Assembly: GCA_030696545.1 (NCBI GenBank)
Contig: JAUYSA010000162.1
Location: 1 to 20,506 of the forward strand
Direction: 5' to 3'
Source of the DNA: Hyphomonadaceae bacterium
Lineage (GTDB): Bacteria > Pseudomonadota > Alphaproteobacteria > Caulobacterales > Hyphomonadaceae
DNA length: 20,506 nucleotides
The position numbers and the translations under genes were made by a program. The notes beneath the pieces were generated by a model. The model was not told where the DNA came from and searched no databases. It saw only the letters and a program-made list of their open reading frames with translations. Shown here in pieces: positions 13,964 to 20,506 of this stretch (position 1 is the first letter of the stretch; each line of letters opens with the position of its first letter).

Positions 13964-15229
13964 ATGACCTTCTCCAGGCAGAATTTGCTGATCGGGGCCG
14001 CGGCTGCGGCGCTCTTGGCGGTGGGGCTGACGGCCGGCGTCGTCTTCTTCGGCGGTGATCGTGATCATGTTGGCGAAAGCCCCGAGGCGCACGCAGCCGA
14101 ACTGGGCGCCACCGCTTCGGTCGTCGCCGATCACGACGATCACGCTGGCGAAGAGTCCGGCCACGAGGGAGATGAGGGCGAGGCGGGAGAAGAACATGCG
14201 GAGGGGGAGGTCGAGATTGATGCCAATGGGATCGAGCGGGCAGGCATCGCCCTGATCACGGTCGCGCCGGGCAGCCTCGGATCCGAAATCACTGCACAGG
14301 CGACTGTTGTCGCAGCTCCCAGCGGCGAAGCCATTCTAACCGCGCGCGCCGCCGGAGCTATAACCGACATCCGCAAACGCCTCGGCGATGCAGTGAGCCG
14401 GGGTGAGACCGTGGCGCTCGTGCTGAGCCCCGACGCTGCAGCCCTGTCAGCCGCGCTTTCGAGCGCGAGATCCCGTCTCGATCTGGCGAAGACCACCTTC
14501 GAACGCGAGAAGACGCTGTTCGAATCGAAAGTCACCTCGCGCCAGGACTTCGAGACGGCGCAGGCCGAACTCTCCCAAGCCGAGGCTGAGTTTCGTCGCG
14601 CCGAATCGTCCGCGCGCGCGGCGCGCGTTTCTGCCGACGGTCAGTCCGTTGCGATTGCCAGCCCAATCAACGGCCGCATCACAGCTGTTGCGCCAACCGC
14701 AATCCTTGGCGCGTATGTTTCACCGGATACGGAATTGTTCCGCATCTCTGACCCGTCGAAAATCCAGATCGAAGCCGCCGTACCCGTGTTGGATACGCAG
14801 CGCATTCGGCCCGGTGATCCGGCCACAATCGAAGCAAACGGGAAGACATTTGCCGCCAAGGTTCGGGCTGTCACGCCATCTGTGGATGCCGCGAGCCGGG
14901 CAGCGACTGTCGTTCTTGAGCTCGCCAATGCAACAGCGTCGCTCCAGCCCGGGCAATACGCGCGGGCCCTTGTTCGACCTGCCAGTCAGGCGGGAACAGG
15001 GACCGGTTTCGTTGTTCCGGAAGAGGCTGTGCAAAACGTCGAAGGGCGAGACGTGGTGTTTGTGCGTACGGAACACGGATTCCTTGCGGCCCCCGTCATT
15101 GTTGGCCAGCGCGGAGGCGGGCGTGTCGAGATCGTGGAAGGCCTACAGGCCGGCCAGACCATTGCCGGGATCAAGGCTTTCGTCCTGAAGGCCGAACTCG
15201 GCAAGGGCGATGCGGGACACGACCACTGA
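13964..15229 (+). CDS. czcB: RND efflux periplasmic adaptor, CzcB-like, with His/acidic segment (second copy)
   Basis: A 421-residue membrane fusion protein. An N-terminal signal anchor (about 7-29) is followed by a His/Asp/Glu-rich stretch (residues 35-84, including DHDDH and several HE/EH pairs) that probably captures metal in the periplasm. The lipoyl domain halves are at about 118-155 and 228-262, split by a long alpha-helical hairpin (about 156-225) with heptad-like Ala/Leu/Glu. Beta-barrel and membrane-proximal domains follow, and the protein ends in GHDH. This is the complete adaptor architecture, unlike the first adaptor in the window. AAGG at 13951-13954 lies 9 nt before the ATG. It sits between CzcC and CzcA, as in canonical czcCBA; Zn/Cd/Co export is the likely job. 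Confidence 0.93.
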   Translation: MTFSRQNLLIGAAAAALLAVGLTAGVVFFGGDRDHVGESPEAHAAELGATASVVADHDDHAGEESGHEGDEGEAGEEHAEGEVEIDANGIERAGIALITVAPGSLGSEITAQATVVAAPSGEAILTARAAGAITDIRKRLGDAVSRGETVALVLSPDAAALSAALSSARSRLDLAKTTFEREKTLFESKVTSRQDFETAQAELSQAEAEFRRAESSARAARVSADGQSVAIASPINGRITAVAPTAILGAYVSPDTELFRISDPSKIQIEAAVPVLDTQRIRPGDPATIEANGKTFAAKVRAVTPSVDAASRAATVVLELANATASLQPGQYARALVRPASQAGTGTGFVVPEEAVQNVEGRDVVFVRTEHGFLAAPVIVGQRGGGRVEIVEGLQAGQTIAGIKAFVLKAELGKGDAGHDH

Positions 15230-15266
15230 CATCCGTGATCAATAGACACGTAGAGAGCATCGACTC

Positions 15267-18200
15267 ATGATTGCCCGCATTCTGTCCTTCTCGGTTCGCG
15301 CCCGCTACGTCGTGGTCTTTCTGACCCTGCTCGTCGCAACGTTTGGCGTTTACAACCTCATTCGACTGCCGATCGATGCTGTTCCCGACATCACCAACAA
15401 ACAGGTGCAGATAAACACGTCGGATCCCGAGCTCGGACCTCTCGAAATCGAAAAACGCGTGACGTTCCCGATCGAGACAGCGCTTTCGGGCATCCCCGGG
15501 CTTGAAAGCACGCGCTCCCTCTCACGCAATGGCTTCAGCCAGGTGACGGCCGTGTTCACCGAAGGCACTGACATCTACTTCGCGCGGCAGCAGGTTACCG
15601 AACGCCTCGCCCAGTCACGCGACGCGCTTCCCGCTGACATTCAACCGACCATCGGTCCGATCACCACGGGCCTTGGCGACATCTTCATGTGGACGGTCGA
15701 GTTCGCCAAACCGGATGCAGCTTTCGTTGCCGCCAACGCCGGCAAACCTGGCTTGCAACCTGATGGAACCTTCCTGACGGTTGAAGGTGAAACTCTGGCA
15801 GACGAGGTCGCGCGCGGCGCCTACCTCCGGACTGTGCAGGACTGGATCATCCGGCCCCAGATGCGCGCTATCGAGAACGTCGCGGGGATCGATTCTATCG
15901 GGGGCTACGAGAAGCAGTATGTCATCGAACCCGACCCGGCCAAGCTTGCGGCCTTTGGCGTGTCCTTCGCGGAGCTCGCCCAGGCGTTAGAGAGCGCCAA
16001 CCTGTCTGTCGGCGCCAACTTCCTCCAGCGGGGAGGCGAGTCCTTTCTGATCCGCGCAGACGCGCGTGTGCGAACCCTCGATGAGATTCGCCGCGCGGTG
16101 GTGGCCAACCGTGAAGGCGTGCCGGTCGCGGTTCAGGACCTCGCGGAAGTCAAGATCGGCGGCGACTTGCGCACGGGGGCGGCCACCAAGAACGGCGAAG
16201 AAGTCGTGATCGGCACAGCCTTCATGCTGACAGGCGCCAACAGCCGAACGGTTGCATCTGATGTCGGAGCGCGGCTGGTAGAAGTCGCAAAGTCCTTGCC
16301 GCCGGGCATCGAAGCGAACGTAGCCTACGATCGCTCGATGCTGGTGAACGCAACTGTGGCGACTGTTGAGAAGAACCTTGCCGAAGGCGCTCTTTTCGTC
16401 GTTGTCATTCTGTTTGTGATGCTCGGCAACTTCCGCGCTGCCCTGATCACCGGGCTCGTCATTCCGCTCTCGATGCTGATGACAGCGATCGGTATGAACG
16501 AACTCGGCGTGTCGGGCAACCTGATGAGCCTTGGCGCGCTCGACTTCGGCCTCATCGTCGACGGCGCCGTCATCATTGTCGAGAACTGTCTGCGGCGATT
16601 GGCCGAGCGGCAGCACCATGAGGGCAGGCTGCTATCGCTCCAAGAACGACTGTTCGAGGTAACCGAGGCCTCCAAGGAAATGATCCAGCCGACTGTCTTC
16701 GGTCAGGCGATCATTTTCCTGGTCTACGTGCCGCTTCTGGCGTTCACCGGCGTTGAGGCAAAATTGTTTTCGCCGATGGCGATCACCGTTATGCTGGCGC
16801 TCGCTGGCGCCTTCATCCTGTCGCTTACCTTCGTGCCTGCCATGGTGGCGATCCTCATCCGCGGCAAGGTTGCTGAGAAAGAGGTGACTGTCGTTCGCGT
16901 TACGAAAGCGCGTTACGTGCCGTTGTTGCGGGCCGCCGTGCGGGCGCCCTTGCCTGTGATCGGAGCTGGAGCCGCTATCTTCGTGGTGGCCGGATATCTG
17001 TTTACCACACTGGGCCAGGAGTTTACGCCGCAGCTCGACGAAAAGGATCTTGCGGTTCAGTCGCTTCGGATTCCGTCGACGTCGCTTTACCAGTCAATCG
17101 ACATGCAAAAGCGTGTGGAGCAAGCCATTGTGGCATTGCCGGAAGTCGAACGCGTCATGTCGAAGACGGGGACCGCGGAAGTCGCTGCTGATCCAATGCC
17201 CGTCAACATCTCGGACGGATTTGTGATCGTAAAGCCCGAGCATGAGTGGCCGGAGAAGATCACGAAGGAGGAGCTTGTCGCCAAAATCGAGGCGGCAATT
17301 TCTGCGGAGGTTGGAAATGCTTTTGAGTTCAGCCAACCGATCGAGCTGCGCTTCAATGAGCTCATCTCGGGCGTTCGCTCAGACGTCGCCGTCAAGCTCT
17401 ATGGCGACGATCTCGACGTACTAGGACCTGCCGCACAGCAAATTGCCGAAACGCTCCAAACCATCGATGGCGCGGCAGATGTGAAAGTCGAACAGACCCA
17501 AGGCTTCCCGATTCTGGACGTCAAGTTTAACCGCGACGCAATCGCAAGAAATGGGCTCACCATCGAGGAGGTTGCCGATGCTGTCGCCTCCGCCCTTGGC
17601 GGACGAGAAGCCGGTCTCGTCTTCGAGGGAGACCGTCGCTTCGATATCATCGTCCGAGTTCCGGACTCGCTGCGCAACGATGTCAATTCGATCGGCGCGC
17701 TGCCCGTAATGCTGCCGCCCGTAGAAGGTCAGCAAAGACTGAGCGTCCCGCTACGGTCTCTGGCCGAGTTCTCCTTCACAGAAGGGCTGAACCAGATCAG
17801 CCGCGAGAATGGCAAGCGGCGCATCGTCGTGCAGGCCAACATCCGGGGCCGGGACCTGGGCGGCTTTGTCACCGAAGCTCAGACCAAAGTGGCGCAGATC
17901 GAACTTCCGGCAGGCGCCTACATCGCGTGGGGCGGTCAGTTCGAGAACCTCCAGGCCGCGTCGGCGCGCCTGGGAGTCGTCGTTCCGATCTGCTTCGTCC
18001 TCATCCTGGCGCTGCTCTACATGGCTCTCGGTGGTATCGCGCCGGCGCTTGCAGTCTTCTCGGCCGTGCCGTTGGCGCTTGCTGGCGGGGTATTTGCGCT
18101 GGTGCTCCGCGGGATGCCCTTCTCGATTTCCGCGGCAGTTGGCTTCATCGCTTTGTCGGGCGTGGCTGTGCTGAACGGTCTGGTGATGATGACCAGCATC

Positions 18201-18503
18201 CGCAAGCGCCTCGACGCTGGTATCGCCCTGGATGTAGCGATCATCGAGGGCGCCATCGAGCGGTATCGCCCTGTTCTGATGACTGCCCTCGTTGCCGCCA
18301 TTGGCTTCGTGCCGATGGCCTTGGCGACCGAAACGGGCGCCGAAGTGCAGCGGCCATTGGCGACTGTCGTGATCGGCGGATTGATAACCGCCACGGCGCT
18401 CACGCTGTTCGTTCTGCCGGCAATTTGCAGGCTCGTTCTCAAGCGCAAGCCGGCCCAAGGGCAACGCGGCGGATCCGAACCCGCGCTGCAGCCGGCAGAG
18501 TAG
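15267..18503 (+). CDS. czcA: Heavy-metal efflux RND pump, CzcA-like (second copy)
   Basis: A 1078-residue HME-RND pump. The first helix is at about 13-33, then LPIDAVPDITNKQVQ. The helix-4 signature DFGLIVDGAVIIVEN gives D426, D432 and E439, corresponding to D402/D408/E415 of the first copy. The 24-residue shift is mostly explained by a longer periplasmic loop at about 147-186 (from AKPDAAFVAAN to LADEVARGAY). Shared blocks with the first copy include FNELISGVRSDVAVK and NQISRENGKRR, so they are clear but diverged paralogs. The ATG at 15267 fits the family N-terminus; the ribosome site is weak (AGAGAG near 15252-15257). It completes a czcCBA set and is followed by a second small lipoprotein. 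Confidence 0.95.
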   Translation: MIARILSFSVRARYVVVFLTLLVATFGVYNLIRLPIDAVPDITNKQVQINTSDPELGPLEIEKRVTFPIETALSGIPGLESTRSLSRNGFSQVTAVFTEGTDIYFARQQVTERLAQSRDALPADIQPTIGPITTGLGDIFMWTVEFAKPDAAFVAANAGKPGLQPDGTFLTVEGETLADEVARGAYLRTVQDWIIRPQMRAIENVAGIDSIGGYEKQYVIEPDPAKLAAFGVSFAELAQALESANLSVGANFLQRGGESFLIRADARVRTLDEIRRAVVANREGVPVAVQDLAEVKIGGDLRTGAATKNGEEVVIGTAFMLTGANSRTVASDVGARLVEVAKSLPPGIEANVAYDRSMLVNATVATVEKNLAEGALFVVVILFVMLGNFRAALITGLVIPLSMLMTAIGMNELGVSGNLMSLGALDFGLIVDGAVIIVENCLRRLAERQHHEGRLLSLQERLFEVTEASKEMIQPTVFGQAIIFLVYVPLLAFTGVEAKLFSPMAITVMLALAGAFILSLTFVPAMVAILIRGKVAEKEVTVVRVTKARYVPLLRAAVRAPLPVIGAGAAIFVVAGYLFTTLGQEFTPQLDEKDLAVQSLRIPSTSLYQSIDMQKRVEQAIVALPEVERVMSKTGTAEVAADPMPVNISDGFVIVKPEHEWPEKITKEELVAKIEAAISAEVGNAFEFSQPIELRFNELISGVRSDVAVKLYGDDLDVLGPAAQQIAETLQTIDGAADVKVEQTQGFPILDVKFNRDAIARNGLTIEEVADAVASALGGREAGLVFEGDRRFDIIVRVPDSLRNDVNSIGALPVMLPPVEGQQRLSVPLRSLAEFSFTEGLNQISRENGKRRIVVQANIRGRDLGGFVTEAQTKVAQIELPAGAYIAWGGQFENLQAASARLGVVVPICFVLILALLYMALGGIAPALAVFSAVPLALAGGVFALVLRGMPFSISAAVGFIALSGVAVLNGLVMMTSIRKRLDAGIALDVAIIEGAIERYRPVLMTALVAAIGFVPMALATETGAEVQRPLATVVIGGLITATALTLFVLPAICRLVLKRKPAQGQRGGSEPALQPAE

Positions 18504-18507
18504 GGTC

Positions 18508-18618
18508 ATGGATCAGAGGCATCGACGAGAGATCCAAGAATTCTTGTGGGAGCCCCGATCTCGGATGGCTCTGCATCAAGCCAGGGAAGATGGAGCGACC
18601 TCAGATGGAAGGCATTAA
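18508..18618 (+). CDS. Tiny open frame just after czcA
   Basis: A 36-codon frame (starting MDQRHRREIQEFLWEP) begins 4 nt after the czcA stop and could be read by reinitiation. The composition is highly charged, it has no recognisable domain, and it overlaps nothing certain. It may be chance. Confidence 0.12.
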   Translation: MDQRHRREIQEFLWEPRSRMALHQAREDGATSDGRH

Positions 18619-18670
18619 TCGCGACGCAGGGTCTACGACTGTGGAGACCCGACATTCCTGCCTTGCCCTC

Positions 18671-19087
18671 ATGGCGGGGGTGCGGCCGAGATGGAAAACG
18701 CTCGTGGCTACTGGGGTACTGTCGTTTGTCGCAGGATGCGCCACAGCGCCGGTCAGCATTGCGCCTGTCCCGGTCGACATCGTTCAGGGAAAGCTGGTCG
18801 AGCTCTGGGGTGTTTCGTCCACACGCACGGATACAGGCGTCGACGTTTCAGGATCTGTGACCCGCCCACGCGGACCCAACAAGCCCTTCAACGAACATCT
18901 CCATGCGGAGACGATCAGCCAGTCGGGCGCCGTACTCGAAGCGCGGGAGGTTCCATGGAACTCCATCGCCTCTCTGAGAGCTCGCCACTCCGCGACATTC
19001 AGGACAACGTTCGCGTCTCCGAACGGTAACGCTATCGCGCGGGTCCGCCTCAAGGTCGTGGCGGGCGCGGTTCATTTCTCTGACTGA
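18671..19087 (+). CDS. Small putative lipoprotein following czcA (paralog of the gene at 4467)
   Basis: A 138-residue protein of unknown function. With the ATG at 18671 it has an ideal lipoprotein signal: basic RPRWK, hydrophobic 10-20, lipobox FVAGC with Cys23. Landmarks shared with the lipoprotein after the first CzcA are PVPVDIVQG then W46-G-V, the E75-H-L-H-A-E80 cluster, and the ending VVAGAVHFSD. In-frame ATGs at 18590 and 18605 are possible; 18605 has GGAG 9 nt upstream but would give an over-long signal. The chosen start has no good ribosome site, so the start is uncertain. The two genes share the same position behind czcA, size, lipidation and motifs, which points to a common accessory role at the pump (inference). 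Confidence 0.75.
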   Translation: MAGVRPRWKTLVATGVLSFVAGCATAPVSIAPVPVDIVQGKLVELWGVSSTRTDTGVDVSGSVTRPRGPNKPFNEHLHAETISQSGAVLEAREVPWNSIASLRARHSATFRTTFASPNGNAIARVRLKVVAGAVHFSD

Positions 19088-19158
19088 CCGGCACGCGCCT
19101 GCAGAGCAGTCACACGCTCGCACGCGATGTCGGCGGCATATCCTAAGGCGACCAACTC

Positions 19159-20506
19159 ATGGCTGACCACAATCACGCTGAAGGTTCCGATCATCCCAAC
19201 GACGAACACGTCCACGGGGGAGTTCTGGGCGAACGCACTGAGCTGGCCTTCGCAATCCTGTCCGCTGTTGCCTTGGCGATTGGATGGCTGATTGAAACTG
19301 CCTGGGCCAAAGAGCCCGCAATCGTAGCCTACGCCGCCGCCTATCTGCTGGGTGGCTTTTTTACCGTTCGCGAAGCGCTCGACAATCTGAGGCGCGGCCG
19401 CTTCGAGATCGACACGCTGATGATCGCCGCAGCGATCGGAGCCGCGATCCTTGGGCACTGGTCGGAAGGGGCGCTCCTGCTTGCGCTCTTCAGTCTCGGC
19501 CACGCGCTCGAAGGCTATGCGATGGGGCGCGCGCGCAAAGCCATCGAAGCCCTGGGCAAACTGGCGCCCGAAGTCGCGATTGTGCGACGCGGAGCCGTGA
19601 CAGAGCAAATACCGGTAGCCCAGCTGGTGGTTGGCGACATCGTCATCGTGAAACCGAACGAACGCCTGCCGGCCGATGGCCTGGTCATTGTCGGCGAGAG
19701 CAGCATCGATCAATCGCCGGTAACAGGGGAGAGTGTCCCGGTCGACAAGCGGCCGTTTGCTTCCCCATCCCCGTCAGCCGCTGACTTCGCCAAGGCTGGT
19801 CCGGAGACGAAAGTCTTCGCAGGCACAATCAACGGACCCGGCGCGCTGGAAATCTGGGTTGCACGCCTGGCGCAGGAATCGACCCTGGCGCGCGTTGCAA
19901 AGCTTGTGGCCGAGGCGCAGTCCCAGCGCTCGCCGACTCAACAGTTTACCGACCGTCTGGAACGCATCTTCGTGCCGGCTGTCCTGATCGGTGTGTCGCT
20001 CCTGATGTTCGCCTGGACCGTCATCGACGAGCCATTCACGGCAAGCTTCTATCGCGCTATGGCGGTTCTCGTCGCGGCCAGCCCCTGCGCCCTCGCCATC
20101 TCGGTGCCAAGCGCGATCCTGAGCGGCATCGCCCGCGCGGGTCGCGGCGGCGTTCTGATCAAGGGCGGGGAGCCCCTTGAGAATCTCGGCACCCTGAAAG
20201 CCATCGCCTTCGACAAAACCGGCACCCTGACTGAGGGCAAGCCACGGCTGACGGATGTCCTTCCGCTGGGCGCCACAAAGGAGATCGAGCTCCTTCAGCA
20301 CGCCATTGCTGTGGAGGAGCTAAGCGATCATCCGCTAGCCGCCGCTGTCGTGCGCGACGGACGTGAGAAGCTCGGCGCCGTTGACGTGCCGAAAGCTGAC
20401 GGGGTCGAAGGAATTACGGGCAAGGGCGTCAAGGGCAGGGTGGCCGGCCGGGAAGTCTGGATCGGCAAACCCGGACTTTTTGACGGGAGCAGCGGCGCAG
20501 CTTTGC
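19159..20506 (+). CDS. P1B-type heavy-metal ATPase, partial (runs off the window end)
   Basis: ATP-driven inner-membrane metal exporter; the first 449 residues are visible. The N-terminus is His/acid-rich (HNHAEGSDHPNDEHVHGG) with no HMA domain. The actuator motif TGES is at 189-192 and the membrane metal site is S308-P-C310. The phosphorylated aspartate is D352 in DKTGTLT, and the nucleotide-domain His-Pro is H391-P392. SPC in place of CPC, together with no HMA domain, is the pattern of subgroup P1B-4, linked to Co and sometimes Zn/Cd/Fe. Missing are the hinge (GDGxxD) and the last helices, which lie beyond base 20506. AAGG at 19145-19148 is 10 nt before the ATG. It follows the lipoprotein gene by 71 nt and probably supplies periplasmic metal to the RND pump. 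Confidence 0.93.
   Translation, partial: MADHNHAEGSDHPNDEHVHGGVLGERTELAFAILSAVALAIGWLIETAWAKEPAIVAYAAAYLLGGFFTVREALDNLRRGRFEIDTLMIAAAIGAAILGHWSEGALLLALFSLGHALEGYAMGRARKAIEALGKLAPEVAIVRRGAVTEQIPVAQLVVGDIVIVKPNERLPADGLVIVGESSIDQSPVTGESVPVDKRPFASPSPSAADFAKAGPETKVFAGTINGPGALEIWVARLAQESTLARVAKLVAEAQSQRSPTQQFTDRLERIFVPAVLIGVSLLMFAWTVIDEPFTASFYRAMAVLVAASPCALAISVPSAILSGIARAGRGGVLIKGGEPLENLGTLKAIAFDKTGTLTEGKPRLTDVLPLGATKEIELLQHAIAVEELSDHPLAAAVVRDGREKLGAVDVPKADGVEGITGKGVKGRVAGREVWIGKPGLFDGSSGAAL

Noticed and set aside
17751..18509. 252-codon open frame on the - strand opposite the end of the second czcA
   Set aside because: Shadow of the CzcA helices with Arg/His/Glu-rich composition; the + strand is strongly supported by family motifs.
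18590..18670. ATG at 18590 or 18605 as the start of the second lipoprotein
   Set aside because: Would give a 45-50 residue leader before the lipobox Cys, too long for a lipoprotein signal; 18605 has the better ribosome site, so doubt remains.
19072..19713. 213-codon open frame on the - strand opposite the P-type ATPase
   Set aside because: The + strand carries TGES, SPC, DKTGT and HP motifs in one frame; the antisense frame has no recognisable features.
1..20506. tRNA, rRNA, CRISPR arrays, insertion sequences, attachment sites
   Set aside because: I looked for these by eye and found no clover-leaf candidates, repeat-spacer arrays, transposase-like frames or long terminal repeats.

Overview
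The window is GC-rich bacterial DNA packed with heavy-metal export genes. The layout (HME-type RND pumps with a HupE/UreJ-like permease, a membrane-anchored protein and a His-tailed MFS exporter) and the protein style suggest an alphaproteobacterium of the Caulobacterales/Hyphomonadaceae kind. That placement is inference, because no rRNA or marker gene is present. I see no transposase, integrase, tRNA or CRISPR array, so if this is a resistance island its edges lie outside the window.

Region 1 (2-7590, all + strand, gaps of 32 nt or less or overlaps) is one probable operon: a CzcB-like adaptor, a CzcA-like RND pump, a small lipoprotein, a HupE/UreJ-type membrane protein, a one-helix 'transmembrane anchor' protein of unknown function, and an MFS exporter with a His-rich tail like nickel-resistance NreB. 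The partners suggest nickel/cobalt (inference). No outer-membrane factor is visible here; one could lie upstream of base 1.

Region 2 (7591-8052) is a gap without a convincing gene. It is followed by a divergent pair: a TetR-family repressor (-) and an alpha/beta hydrolase (+), separated by a short spacer with a 10-bp direct repeat.

Region 3 (9866-11432) is a compact metal-response module. A MerR-family regulator with three candidate metal-binding cysteines faces a short CDF-like transporter that overlaps a DUF3703 gene. Between them lies a textbook MerR-type promoter with a perfect 10+10 bp palindrome in a 19-bp spacer.

Region 4 (11595-20506) holds an orphan secreted protein, then a second and complete RND system: a CzcI-like His/Cys-rich secreted protein, CzcC, CzcB with a His/acid-rich segment, CzcA, a second small lipoprotein and a P1B-type ATPase with an SPC metal motif, cut by the window end. 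This set most resembles Zn/Cd/Co resistance. Cytoplasmic exporters (P-type ATPase, CDF, MFS) would move metal into the periplasm, and the RND pumps with adaptors and CzcC would move it out of the cell.

The most notable feature is that each CzcA is followed by a small, apparently homologous lipoprotein of unknown function. The two copies share a WGV motif, an EHxHxE motif and a C-terminal VVxGxxH motif. They are candidates for an undescribed accessory subunit of HME-RND pumps.
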